Assembly: GCA_014529385.2 (NCBI GenBank)
Contig: CM043958.1
Span: 125,711,817-125,775,816 of the forward strand
Direction: 5' to 3'
Source: Adiantum capillus-veneris
Taxonomy: Eukaryota > Streptophyta > Polypodiopsida > Polypodiales > Pteridaceae
Length of the DNA: 64,000 nt
A program made the position numbers and the translations under genes. Below, one piece after another: positions 24,606 to 35,731 of the stretch; positions within the stretch are counted from its first letter, which is position 1, and every line of letters begins with the position of its first letter. The notes beneath the pieces are model-generated. The model had not been told where the DNA came from. It searched no databases and saw nothing but the letters and a program-made list of their open reading frames with translations.

Positions 24606-27600
24606 TTAGTTGGAGCTCGAATATGATGAGCTCTCCTCTGAACCATCCTTAGCATTGATTTCACCAGCATATGGCTGTGAAAGACGACATTGGTAGGCCT
24701 TCAATCGCCAACCATTTACCGGGGTCTGATGTACCTTACCATCTAGGTCACCTAGTTGGTAACTACCATTTGAGAACCTCTGTATCACTACAAAAGGGCC
24801 TTCCCACTTAAGCAAGAACTTACCATCCTTCCTGCGATCAAAGCGATTGTCGTATCTGAGCACTAAAGAACCTTCCTTGATACCTTTCTTGACAAGGTTA
24901 CGATTGAACTTCTTTCGTTTCTTCTCTGCCTGGGCTGCATAGTACTTCACTGCTGACTCTTGATCTAGCCCTAACCTCTCCAAATCGATGATTCTTCCTT
25001 CCACCTGCTTCTCTTGACTATCCTCTTGATGTGCTTTTAGAACCCGGAGGCTCGCTAGCTCCACTTCTATAGGCAATAGTGCCTCTTGCCCGTAAACCAA
25101 GTGAAAAGGTGTATACCCCAAGGATGTTTTAAAGGATGTTATGTAGGCCCAAAGTGCTGCATCTAGGTGTTTGTCCCATGCCTTAGGATGTAAATGCACT
25201 TGCTTAGTGATGATTTTACATATAAGACCATTTACATTTTCCACAAGACCATTGCACTAAGGGTAGTATGGTGTAGAGTGCCTGTGCTTGATTTTTAACT
25301 TGCTCATCAATTGCCTGACTAAATCAGCTCGAAATCCCGGTCCCCTATCCGAGAGAATCTCCAAAGGTGTGCCAAAACGGCAACAAAGGCATTCAAAAAT
25401 GAAATCACTCACATCCTTGGCTGTGATGCGCTTTGTGGGACGAGCTTCTGCCCATCTGGTCATGTACTCCACCCCCATAATGATGTATTCCTTCCCTGAT
25501 TGAGTGCAAGGTAGTGGCCCTATTGCATCTATCCCCCATTTTTCAAATGGCCCATAGGTTTTGATTGGATGCTGATTTTCATGGGTAAGACGCCTTGGTC
25601 CAGCTTTTTGGCAAACCTCACATGTGCGGCACCAATGTTGTACATCTCGATGGAGGCTTGGCCATGTGAACCCTGCTTATAAAATCTTTCTGCTAGTAAT
25701 CTCTTGTGCAAAGTGGCCACCACACACACCTTCATGACAACTAAACAAAATATCCTTTATCTCTTGGGATGCAGGAACTCTCCTTAAGACAGCATCTTTC
25801 CCTCTACAATACAAGTCCTCATTCACTAAGCTATAGCTGGTAGCCTTTTTTGCCAACCACCTACGTTCACTTTTACTCATACCAGAGGGTGCTTCACAAT
25901 GCTCAAGAAAGTAAAGTAAATCATGCAGCTCCTCCTTTCCCTGGTATAAAGGACTTTTCACAAGGATAGCACCTACTATGAGAGTTTGTAGTTCTTCACC
26001 TGCTAAGGCATCTGCTTCTCGATTTTGATCTCTAGGTACAAGGTGCACTCGAACTTCTTTAAAACCCTTCAACAAGGCCTTTGCTTCCCTCATCTTAACA
26101 GACAATTTGTCATTTTTACAGGCCCATACACCAACCATTTGCTTAACAATCAACATGGAGTCACCAAAAACATTTAGCTTTGTGATGCCCTGAGAAAGAC
26201 AACATTGCAACCCTAAAACAAGGGCATGGTACTCTGCCTCATTGTTTGAATGAACCTCTTTTAGATGAAACCCTTTTGCAAAGATCTTCTCCTTCTCTGG
26301 ACCTAATATTACTATGCCTTTTGATGCCTTGTCTTTGGTCCTCTTGTAAGCCCCATCAAAATACAGACTGTGTGCTCCCAGTAGAACTTCAGGCTCCGGG
26401 ATAGGCGGTACCTTACTAGGTGCCTCTTTCTTGGCCTTCTCATAACACCTTTGTGTGAGTACATCTACCAAACAAGCACGGGTGGAATCCTCTACTTGTA
26501 GTGTGTAGTCAAACTCTTGAAGCTGCACCACCCACTTTGCTATTCTTTGAGACAATTCCATGTGTTGTAGGGCATATGGAAAAACCTCCTCAGTTGTGAT
26601 CACCACAAATTGTCTCGGAAGTAAGTTAGCCCGAAACTTCTCCACTGCAAACTTAAGAGCTAGCACCAATTGCTCAGTTGCGCTGAAACCCTTTTCAGCA
26701 ACTGTCATCACTCTACTAGAGAAGTAGACTGGTCTCATGAGAGATGTCTTTGGGTCTTTTTGCATCAAGACAGCTCCTAGAGCTTCTGGACCTACACTAG
26801 GATTTACATAGAATAATTCACCCCATGTGGGTTGTAGGACGACAGGCAATGAGCTCAAAATGGTTTTAACTTCTTGAAAGCACCTTTCACCCTCCTCACT
26901 CCATGTCAATGTAGTGTGTTTAGTGAGCTGCTGCAAAGGATAGATTGCCTGAGAAAGGAGATGTATGAATCGTCCCATGTAGCGAACCTTTTGAATGAAG
27001 GAGACTAGTTGCTTCACGTTTGAAGGAGTAGGTAAAGCTAACAATGTCTTTACCTTTTCAGGGTCAGCCTCAATACCATCTTGAGACACAACATGGCCTA
27101 GTAGAGTGACCTTGCTCTCACCTATGTGGCACTTGTCTTTATTCAATTGCCCACCCAATTGGGCCAGACGGGTGAAACCTTCATCAACCTTGGACAGATG
27201 TACTTCCCTAGAGCTGTAAATGCAAAAATCATCAATGAAGACTCGTATGGACTTACCAAAGTAAGGTTGAAACACCAAGTTCATAAACCTCTGGAAAGTA
27301 GCTGGGGCATTAGTTGAACCAAAAGGCATAACTCTATAAGCAAAACACCCCCAAGGTGTTATGAAGGTAGTCTTTCTTTGGTCTTCATCTGCAATTCTGA
27401 TTTGGAAGTAGCTTGAGTACCCATCACACACTGTGTACCTTTCATGACCAGCCACTTCATTTAGTATTTCATCTTGAAAAGGAAAAGGAAAATGGTCCCT
27501 TTTTGTGGCTGCGTTGAGAGGCTTGTAATCCACACATACCCTCCACTTCCCATTTTTTCTTTGGTGCTACCACAACTGGAGACACCCACTCAGAATCTTC

Positions 27601-28330
27601 CACTGGGTAGATAAATCTTGCCTTGAGTAATCTTTTTACTTCTTTTAAGAGTGCATCTTGTTGCACTAGCCCTAATCTCCTTAGCCTTTGCACCACTAGT
27701 TTGGCACCTTCCTTTAATTGGATATGGTGTTGGGTTACTGTCACTCCTTTAATGTGCTCGTAATCAGTTATAAAGAGGCCAGCATGCTTCTTTAGTACCT
27801 GCAAATAGGGTTCTCTCTCTTCTTCTACTAGGTCCTTAGCTAGCATCTCCTCTAAGCCTATGGCTTCTTCCTTGTTTAGAGATTCTTGACCACCTTCTCC
27901 TTCTGGGTTTCGTAGTATTATACCCATGACTTTCAAAGAGCTAGCATCCTCCTCAGATGACTCATCCTCAGATGAAGAGCAGCTGCTTTTGCTCCATTCA
28001 TCCATAGAAGTCTCCATCTCTAGGTCTTGTTGTCTACCCTGCTCATGTCATACACAATTTTTTGTTGCTTGCCACCTACCTTATGATTTGGTCGTAACTC
28101 AAGGGAACCTGTCTCCCAATCTTGCCTAGCTTTCATAGCCATAAGCCAAGGTCTTCCAAGGATTAGCGGATAGCCCTCCCCCTTAGTTGGGATCACATAA
28201 GCATCAATTGAGATTGCCACACCAAAAGCTGAAACCTTCACTCCATTAACCTTTCCCACACAAGCCACCCTTACATTGTAATTGCTGTTTTTGGGGTGAA
28301 AACAGAGCGTCAAGTCCTTGGAAGTGGATT
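24606..28330 (-). pseudogene. E2 pol: protease end, RT, two RNases H, integrase
   Basis: Reads, in order: protease C-terminal part (LILGRPWLMAMKARQDW), an acidic Ser/Glu linker, RT (WVSPVVVAPKK, VDYKPLNAATKR, CDGYSSYFQI, MPFGSTNAPATFQ, FIDDFCIYSS), RNase H (VYFSSRVMT...LVDVLTQR), a second RNase H (FDGAYKRTK, SNNEAEYHALVLGL, GDSMLIVKQ, NREADALAGE), and integrase with zinc finger (HEGVCGGHF...CRTCEVC), core (WGIDAIGP, SDRGPGF, LVENVNG) and GPY/F module (WEGPF). The frame from 27533 to 24606 is continuous apart from TAA at ~25677 (KIL-stop-AGFTWP) and TAG at ~25255 (YYP-stop-CNG). One-base shifts occur in a T-run at ~27558 and near 28020. Duplicated RNase H is the hallmark of plant Tat-lineage elements. 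Confidence 0.92.
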
Positions 28331-28690
28331 CTAGCAGGGGGATTTGTTCAAGGCGAGTTTTGGGGTCATTATGTTGCCAAAAATTTTACCAGAACAGGTG
28401 TAATCTAGACTCTAGTTAGATATAGGTGAAGATCCTTAGGACTCTATTTTTGTAACTTTACCCTCTAAAGGACTAAAGAAATAGCTAAAAGGGCGCCAGC
28501 TTTTGGGGCCTAGAGGGTGCCGTTGTCTGCTTGGTAGTACTCTAGCTGCCAGGCCGTGGTTTGTCTTGAAGTGTTGAATTCCAGTCAAAGGTTTATTCAT
28601 GAAGTTCCTTTGTGTCGTAGAGTTAAAGTAAAGTTATCGGGTGAAAGCCAAAGTCCACCGCCCTACGGGCCGGTTTCAGTGTCCACAAGA
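28331..28690. other. ~360-bp interruption of E2 protease, origin unknown
   Basis: Between the protease active-site segment (VYVDGGAEICV, end of the gag frame) and its downstream half (LCFHPKNSNYNV) there is sequence with stops in all frames and no counterpart in the related T3 protease. No splice pair spans it. Candidate explanations are a small solo LTR or other short insertion, or replacement DNA; ends and target duplication could not be fixed. Confidence 0.5.
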
Positions 28691-28697
28691 TTGGAGG

Positions 28698-30236
28698 CTA
28701 GTTCTTATCTTCATGCATTTTCTTAGCTTGTAAGGAAGTTTGCTCGTTTACTTCCAAACCCAACCTGTGCATTAATTTCTCTGTCATAACACAAATCTCG
28801 GCTCCACCATCTACGTACACATTGGAGACTTGCTGACTCTTAATCTCTGCATCAATGACTGGCACGATATCCTTCATGCCTCTTGCACTAATAGACCCAA
28901 CTGACTTTGCCTTAGCCCTCCTGTTGCTGACCATCTTAGACCAGGTTCTACGCATCTTTGGGGAAAGGTGGAGGAGTTGGTGCCATGAAATCTTTGAACC
29001 TTGCTTGCTCACATCTGCTACCAGGTCGTAAGGTATGGATCCTACCCCAAGTGGAAAGTCTTCTACTCCTATGTGCCTCCTTGACCTACTCTTCCTTTTC
29101 TTGTCTCCTATCACTTGGGAGGAACCCTCATTCCCTTTATCCGGCTCTGAAGCTTCCATTTCATCAGTTCTTTGTCTCCTAACTCTCTTTATTGGCATGG
29201 CAACAGCTTCCTCCATTTTTTCTTTCCCTTTATCCTTACCATTGTCAAGACTTATGACAGAGACAGCCCTGTCCTCCCCTCCCGATGGTAGTAGAGGGAT
29301 CTCTGCTGGTGCTTGTGGTGGTGGAGGAGGGGGTCTCAATATTTGGATTGGTGGAGCCACGTGTGCATTTTGTCCATTTAGTGGCCTAGCTCGAGGAGGA
29401 GTGACTTGCTGGCGAGGAGGCCGTCTTTGATTACCATTTCCTTGATAGCGTCGTGGATGGGGGCAATAATACATGCCGTGACCTACCTCTCCACGGTTGT
29501 AGCAAATGTACTCACGTGCTTGCCTTTGTCCTTCTTGTCTATTTCGTTCATTTCCTGGATGGGGAGCCCTTACACCTTGAACCAGATTGATAGACAGGCT
29601 CTCTAGTTGATTGGTGATTTGTTGAAGTAATTCTTGTTGAGAGGACTCTTGGTCTGTTGCTCCTGTCCCTGCTACTACCCTTGCCGTAGGTTGAGCTAGC
29701 CGTGGAGGCTCCATTCCCCCTTGTAGTTGAGCTTGGAATTTTAACTTCCTATCCTTCTCCCTTGCATAAGTCATAGCTTTATCAAAGGTATCTGGGAATT
29801 TACCTTTTACCTTTTCTCGAAGGATGGGGTAAAGCCCTGCCAGGAAACAATCCTTCTTTAGGCATTCTGGTGCCCTTTCTCCTTCACCTAGTGATGCACA
29901 CCATTTCTCCCACAGGTTGGAAAACTTTCCTTCATAGCTTCTATAGTCATTGGGTGATGTTTGGCGTAGCTCTAAGAGCTGTCTCCATATCTCCTCTGGA
30001 GGCTCATGGCGGCAAAATTCTTCGATGAAGGCCATCTTTAAGGACTCCCAGTCTCTTCTTTCTTCAGGTGCCAAAGTTTGATACCATAATTTTGCACCTT
30101 CCCTCAAGACCAAAGGAAAGTCCCTTAACTTAGTAGCTTCGTCATCCCTTCCCGATACCAGAAAGGCCATTTCCAAATTATCCAAAAAGTCTGGAGCAAC
30201 CTCCCCAGGCTTACCATAAAAATTAGGGAAGGCCAT
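28698..30236 (-). CDS. E2 gag with start of protease
   Basis: Capsid/nucleocapsid precursor. I prefer the ATG at 30236 (MAFPNFYGKP), eight codons inside the longest frame, because the T3 gag starts with the similar MAFSYPEFHG. The N-terminal two fifths match the retrotransposon gag capsid fold (FLDNLEMAF, LRDFPLVLREGAKLWYQTL, W..L...F..EF). A Pro-rich stretch follows. The zinc knuckle reads CYNRGEVGHGMYYC, so the second Cys of the CCHC motif is Arg. The C-terminal part holds IDVEDFPLG-type linker sequence and the protease active site VYVDGGAEICV. No internal stop or frameshift, unusual in this window. The frame ends at the ~360-bp interruption. Confidence 0.85.
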   Translation of the reverse strand: MAFPNFYGKPGEVAPDFLDNLEMAFLVSGRDDEATKLRDFPLVLREGAKLWYQTLAPEERRDWESLKMAFIEEFCRHEPPEEIWRQLLELRQTSPNDYRSYEGKFSNLWEKWCASLGEGERAPECLKKDCFLAGLYPILREKVKGKFPDTFDKAMTYAREKDRKLKFQAQLQGGMEPPRLAQPTARVVAGTGATDQESSQQELLQQITNQLESLSINLVQGVRAPHPGNERNRQEGQRQAREYICYNRGEVGHGMYYCPHPRRYQGNGNQRRPPRQQVTPPRARPLNGQNAHVAPPIQILRPPPPPPQAPAEIPLLPSGGEDRAVSVISLDNGKDKGKEKMEEAVAMPIKRVRRQRTDEMEASEPDKGNEGSSQVIGDKKRKSRSRRHIGVEDFPLGVGSIPYDLVADVSKQGSKISWHQLLHLSPKMRRTWSKMVSNRRAKAKSVGSISARGMKDIVPVIDAEIKSQQVSNVYVDGGAEICVMTEKLMHRLGLEVNEQTSLQAKKMHEDKN

Positions 30237-30559
30237 AAGTGAGAGAGTAAACAACTCCAATTTATTTTAAAATAGAGTATGGTAATTACAATTTGGAGCT
30301 TTAGCACAACTTAGCTCAAAATAGGATGAAGATCGACACATCAAAGGAATGGTAATAGTCTAGTAACGGTATAATGACAGGATGAGGAGAGCGCAAGATT
30401 TCCCCAAGTCTCTTGGCTCCAAACAACAGGGCTATTCTTTGCTGATAAAAGATTTTTCTATCAATACAAATATTCACACGGATATGACACACAAAATGGA
30501 AAGGAAACATGCGGGGATCATCATTCTCATTATTGGCATCCATACTTACACACAAGAGC

Positions 30560-31056
30560 CTAGTTTAGTTGCACCACCTTGGGACCAATGAGCCTGATCA
30601 GCCATAGAAGTTTAGCACCTCGGATCACTTCGACTCTTCCTGATGAATCTGTGAAGACGTAAGGCGTGATGGCAACACTTTGTACAATGCTGAGCCTTTT
30701 AGCAAGCAACAATTGGATGCTATTACCATAATCAGCATGACGAATGAAAGTGACACCATTAATGTGCAGCACATCATCAACTAAGATAGTTTCCTTAGAT
30801 TGAGATAACTTCTTGAAAATTAGCAGCAAAGGTAGGGCAGGGAGGCTTTTCACCCAGTCTCCAAAGCACTTTGGACAATATCCAAAGTGATCTTCACGCG
30901 GACAGGAGGTTGGATTGGGATTGGTGGTGTCTGGATTCACAAAGTGCACTAGGAGCACTCGCAGACGGGCGGCAATCTTGTAGGCAAGCCTTCGCCTCTT
31001 TGCTTCGGGAGGATTTAGGGGTGAGAGTCATGGTTGCAAGTTGGAGGTTGAAGTTG
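30560..31056 (-). CDS. E2 leader ORF 2, unknown
   Basis: Open frame of about 160 codons between the 5' LTR and gag; the first Met in frame is at 30958 (132 aa) but the frame is open from about 31056. It contains a basic patch (EAKRRRLAYKIAARLR), a Cys pair arrangement (CPREDHFGYCPKC) that could bind zinc, and a hydrophobic Leu/Ile/Val-rich second half. I do not recognise a family. Ogre-like Tat elements are known to carry an extra ORF upstream of gag, which makes this position suggestive, but coding status is unproven. Confidence 0.35.
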
Positions 31057-31130
31057 GTTTCTAACTAGCCTTTTTCTTGCCTGTAGTGGTCATGTAATCC
31101 CTTATTAATGAGATTAAGCTAAATGTTACC

Positions 31131-31528
31131 TTACGCTTGAGCACGTGCTGCGGCCTTGGGCCACTTAGGTGTAGAGGTGATCTTCCTCCTCTTAGTCGGC
31201 TCCTCAGGAAAGAGAGGTCTGGTGATGCTTTCTCTTCCCTTAATGTGTGTCACAGTACCTTCGTGTATGTTGATGTAGAATATTTCAAGCTCGTGTGCGT
31301 TGGAGGTTTTTGGAGCACTCATAGGTTGAGAGGAGAGGTATATCAAGCTCTTCTTCTTACTCTCCTTCGTTGGCGACGATCACGAACAAGGCATGTAGAA
31401 GAACTTACTTCTTGAATTTCAATGACACTGCAACCTGGTAACAAGACCTCGATGAAAGCTTTTAAGGCCTCTAAAGCCTCCTCCTCTTCTGTTCTCCAAT
31501 TTGCAAACTCCTCACGCCATTCCTCCAT
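31131..31528 (-). CDS. E2 leader ORF 1, unknown, in two overlapping frames
   Basis: Begins about 70 bp after the PBS with an acidic N-terminus (EEWREEFANWRTEEEEALEA) reaching a stop at 31343. A second frame overlapping by an ATGA (start 31346) runs to 31131 and ends in a basic segment (TKRRKITSTPKWPKAAARA). A single frameshift would make one ~130-aa protein. No family recognised. It may be the 5' part of an extra Tat-element ORF, or simply open leader sequence. Confidence 0.3.
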
Positions 31529-31579
31529 GTTGTAGATTGCACATCTTCATTGCTTGTGGACTAAAGGTCTGTGTAGCCC

Positions 31580-31597
31580 TCCTCAGTGGGGTCACCA
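31580..31597 (-). promoter_or_regulatory. E2 primer binding site
   Basis: The minus strand reads TGGTGACCCCACTGAGGA three bases after the 5' LTR. It resembles the T3 site TGGCGCCCCCACGGAGGA at the same position. The TGG start fits a tRNA 3' CCA end; which tRNA is not determined. Confidence 0.7.
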
Positions 31598-31600
31598 AAA

Positions 31601-33095
31601 TCATAGCGGGAAAAAGAGCAGTGCAATCGGGTGGCCTCTGTACTTGTGCACACTCCACAAACCACGCCTCATGCAAACAAGCAAAGAACAAAACAAAGGG
31701 GGCACCACCCTAAATTAAGAGGTTTAGGGACCTCACACATAGTGCACATAGGCAAGTGAGACTTCTGGCATTATGATGGCATCAAAACATATGGCAAAAC
31801 ACATAGAAACGAAGCTTAGGGACCTTATGTAGCATATATATACACAAGACATCAGCTTAACAATACAACAACATCTGATCATACATAACAAGGATATAGA
31901 GAAGCAAGCCAAGGATGGCATAATCCCTTGTAAAAAACAATCAACCCAGCAAGTAGGTATGATCCTACTAGCAACACATCAATACCTTAGAGAATGATGG
32001 CGAGGATGGTGGCCATGGAGCATGAGAGAAGACTCCTTATTTAGGTTTTAGGGCTAGTAATGTAGCATACTAGAGGGAGAGATAGAGAGGGAGAGAGAGT
32101 AGAGCTCCATCCATAGCTCCTCGTTCTGAGCAATGTCGTCATAGCTTCGTTGCTTGGTGAAGTGGGTGAAGTGTTGGTTTTGAGTGAGAGAAGGCCTCCT
32201 TATATAGGTTTCTGAGAGGGTTTAGGATTAGGGATAAACATGCTTAAATCCGCTGATTGGGGTTACTTTTTGCTTAGGGTGGTCAACAGATTGAGGTCAC
32301 CTGATATGTCACCATCAAGATATTCTCTAGAGTGCTGTGAGAGGGGAGGGTGAATGCTGATTTTTTTGATTGTGACACATGGGGATAAGGCCTTGACCAG
32401 CATTTAAGAGCAGGTAAGGTGGTTGTTGAAACTGAAGGTTCTGCACATGTCAGGGGGGGACCTGCTGGGTCCTCCTGAATATCAAATTCTCAAAAAATCC
32501 TCAACCATGGCTTCTTTTGACATGTGTTCTTTGAAAAAATCAGCATGTCTCTTTTCAACTCAAAAGTCTTTATCCCTGTTGACTCACCTTTACCATAAGA
32601 TTTTCCCCTTTTCTCCTCCTGTAACTGCATTGTTGATGCCCAATCACTACTTCTAGTAACAGTGAACTGTTACCTACCAAATACTTATGGTGCAGTAAAA
32701 AATATTTACCATGGGTAAAAAAAGTTACGGTAGGTAAAAAGTGATTTGTATTTACCATGTAGGTGAAAAATATTTACTGTATGTAAAAAATATTTACTGT
32801 CGGTAAAAAAGTGAAAACGGAGTATGCTGTGCTGTGAGTCCACACGAACATCCTCGTGTAAATTTCACTAGAAATTCACACCTAGAATGGGCTATTCTGT
32901 AAGATATAGGTTGTAGGCATGCATAAGAGCTCGTTCCCACGTATCTTCTGTCCGTGGCACTTTTTACTCTTTGGTGCTTGTGAAGTAGATTTTTCTTCTC
33001 TTTCGAGATCCCTTGGACTAGAGTATCCTCATCTCCCCAACAACTGACTGTGTCTTTATTGCATCTTCAGAAGGGGTCCTAAAAACCATGCATCA
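31601..33095 (-). repeat. E2 5' LTR
   Basis: 1495 bp, alignable throughout to 22773-24276. Differences are scattered substitutions, a GTGGGTGAA duplication near 32163, and fewer units in the GTAAAAAATATTTAC array. Its CA end (CCCGCTATGA on the minus strand) has mutated from CCCGCGATCA. Confidence 0.93.
31834..31842 (-). promoter_or_regulatory. Putative TATA box of E2
   Basis: TATATATATG on the minus strand about 235 bp before the LTR end, leaving room for a short R-U5. Preserved in the other LTR near 23008. Confidence 0.4.
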
Positions 33096-33571
33096 GAGTT
33101 GAGTCTTGCGTACAAGCTCACATACGATCAAGACATTTAGTGAGATTTAAATGTAAATTTTTTTGTCCCATGATCATGCTACTTGTTGAAATTTAAAACC
33201 CACTTGTTGCACAATCTTCTCTTCGCCTAAAAAAGGAGTCACCACCTTCACTTTTGCTTTTGCATTCTCAATTGTTGATCTTCCTAAAAGCGAGCTAATA
33301 CTCACAAAATGCATGGTAAGCTTGCAGCAAGAATTCGAGCTGCCAAATCATCCGCAGTGGACAATCGATCGGCAACTCGAGCCTCATAATCCATGGACGC
33401 AAAATAAAGGAGGATCTAGCCTTCTTACTCTAAACTACATTCCCACTGAAACCGATAAGGCATACAGATCAAAGATCACTGAGTAGCTTAGCTTCACCTC
33501 GGCTCGGTCCACCTTTCCTATCAGTACTGCTGAGTGACGTATACCCTATGGGAGGGGGGGGGGGGGGGGGG

Positions 33572-33649
<78 letters not shown>

Positions 33650-35617
33650 GAGAGAGCAGAGAGACGGGGACAATGGATGTGAGAGAAAAATAAAAAGAAC
33701 ATGGGTTGAGATTATACTAATTTAGTGATTTAGTGATGGTAGGCAAAAGATTTTGCTTGCAGGAGGGCTGCAATTCCAGCTGCTCCTCACAGTGTGGGGA
33801 AAAATATGAAAAGCAAGATACAAAGGGGGGGCACAGCAGTGGCCACTGCCCTCTCCTTCTCTCTCACACTCTCTCTTTAATATCTTTATCTGGGCCAGGG
33901 CTAGAAAAAACTGAAGTCGAGTGCATTCTAACGGGTTGAAATTGTAAAATCCTAGTTAGATTTTAAGCTTGCATTTAAGAAAACCAAGAATTTGTAGTGT
34001 AATTACTTGCAAAAGCTTTAAAGTTTGACCTAAAAAGGGGTTTACCCTTATTTTCGGAAAATGTATTTTTCTAGCCTTGATCTGGGCCGCAAGCTGTAGC
34101 AACTCCAAAGGGAGACAGGGTGAAGGACAAGCTGACGCAGCTTCTAAACGTCAACAAATGATAGTAGAATCTGACGAGATGGTGCACTCTCTACCATAAG
34201 TTCTGCTTTGTTATCCAATAGGGACATGGTCCTAGACTATGCCGCCTCGGCGCGGGACCTTTAGGGCTAGAATCCAGATCCCTGATTACACATCGCATAA
34301 GCATGAAGTCCTAACTTAAGGGTAAAAGTATCTGCATTCTCGCATACTTAAGTTTTGTCCTTTGAACCTAATAAAACCCTGTGCTACCTGCATTGTTTTA
34401 CATGATGCGCGCTCCTTCAATGGCATAATCGATCAGAAGTTTTTTGTTGAAGAACCTCGAGGCAAAAAAACGCAAATGCAGGACTCATTCACTCAAAGTG
34501 CAAAAATTCGCAATGATCACGCACCTGGGCAGCTCATAAGCAATACCAGATAGTGGTAGGCATAATATACAAGCTCAGTGCTATGGCCGTTGAGAAATAA
34601 ATACCGCTGATCAGGCAAAAGGACACACAGTTAGTAGCTCACAGAGCAGCTCGCAGGATCACTTCCATGTTTTGAGACAGCCTACACGGAAACTTTGGAA
34701 GCCGAATTGCATTGTACTTGCCCCTATAACACCGGGACGTACCCCTAACTGGTACCGCGTTGGCGCGGGAGGGTCAAAGGCAGAAAACGTGGTCTCTCAA
34801 GCTTATAGAAATTAACGTTATGTATTAAATAAAGTAGACGATATCAAGAAATTTACATTGTTTTCGCTAATTACTGATGATGTATCCATGCTCTCAAGGG
34901 GTGCTTTCAAATTCCGCATAATAAGCTGAGACACGTTTTTCCCACACATTTGGACCTGGCGTTCAAATTTAGAATAAAGGTGTATAGTTTAATGAGAGTG
35001 TCTTCAATGATGAAGTCATCAATTAAACAAAGAAAATGCAGCAGAGAAGCAAATGACACAGGAGGGATATAGATGAAACACATGCAATCTGTTGAACTTG
35101 CAAAGTAAACTTAGCATAACATGGGACATTGCCTCACTCAGTACCACATTGGAACGGGAGAGTTAGTGCAGAGCACTAGTTGTCAAGCAAACAAAAGATT
35201 CACATAATTTTTTTGGGACATGGCTCTAATCCATACCGCATAAGTGCAGGATAGGTACGTTCAATGTCCTATTTTTTAACGACTTCTTGAACTACTCGAT
35301 CTTTACTCAGTTTGTGGCCTGTTTACATTCCAAGTGCCATAAAGTTTTGAAAGTAAGTATCCATTTTTAGGATGGGACATTTCCATAAATGCTTCCGCAC
35401 CAACGTGATATGGTTAAGAGGGATGTCTTGATGCAGAGATGTCATGTACATCGTAGGCTTTAGAGTCTTTCTCAATGGCCATCCTCATCCGCTGTCAAAA
35501 TGTGCCATTCCTCATAATTATGTGGACATGCAAATGAGAGTATAATTTGTTAAGGGTGGGACATAAAAGGTTACTAGGCAGATTTGTGAAAATGAAATGT
35601 TTGTGTCTTAGCCTAAG
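33096..35617. other. Non-coding interval, no gene recognised
   Basis: Short frames only, no family motif. Contains the G-run/GA microsatellite at 33554-33657 and a loosely repeated word of the type TACCGCxTxGGCGCGGGA near 34232, 34755, 35141 and 35228, which suggests an old, decayed repeat. Confidence 0.45.
33554..33657. repeat. Poly-G plus (GA)n microsatellite
   Basis: About 21 G residues followed by about 40 GA units with one CG interruption near 33637. Confidence 0.96.
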
Positions 35618-35700
35618 ATATTGTGGTGTGTGGTCGTGCAGGTAGAGTCCGACCACCTAGTGTGGTTGGACTCTACCTGCACGACCACACACCACAATAT
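35618..35700. repeat. 83-nt near-perfect hairpin
   Basis: Arms 35618-35656 and 35662-35700 are 39-nt reverse complements with a single mismatch, separated by a 5-nt loop (CTAGT). The arm begins ATATTGTGGTGTGTGGTCGT. It could be a foldback/MITE remnant, a replication-slippage inverted duplication, or a small-RNA precursor. Confidence 0.95.
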
Positions 35701-35731
35701 ATAGATCATTTTATGGCTATGTATTAATTGA

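Larger units (their letters stand above)
22773..33095 (-). mobile_element. Complete Tat-type gypsy retrotransposon E2
   Basis: A 10.3-kb minus-strand element with LTRs at 22773-24276 and 31601-33095, flanked by a perfect GAGTT duplication (22768-22772 and 33096-33100). Order along the minus strand is 5' LTR, PBS, leader with extra ORFs, gag, protease, RT, RNase H, second RNase H, integrase, PPT, 3' LTR. The LTRs look ~98% alike by eye (small indels included), so insertion is fairly recent. Gag is open; pol has frameshifts near 27558 and 28020, two nonsense codons, and a ~360-bp interruption of the protease region. It may once have been autonomous. Confidence 0.93.

Noticed and set aside
28958-29606. 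Plus-strand frames antisense to E2 gag
   Set aside because: Shadows of the minus-strand gag frame, with no motif of their own.
22773-33095. The ~1.5-kb direct repeats as a segmental duplication
   Set aside because: TG/CA ends, PPT, PBS and the GAGTT target duplication identify them as the LTRs of one element.
33534-33725. 63-aa Glu-Arg-rich frame
   Set aside because: Encoded by the poly-G/GA microsatellite.
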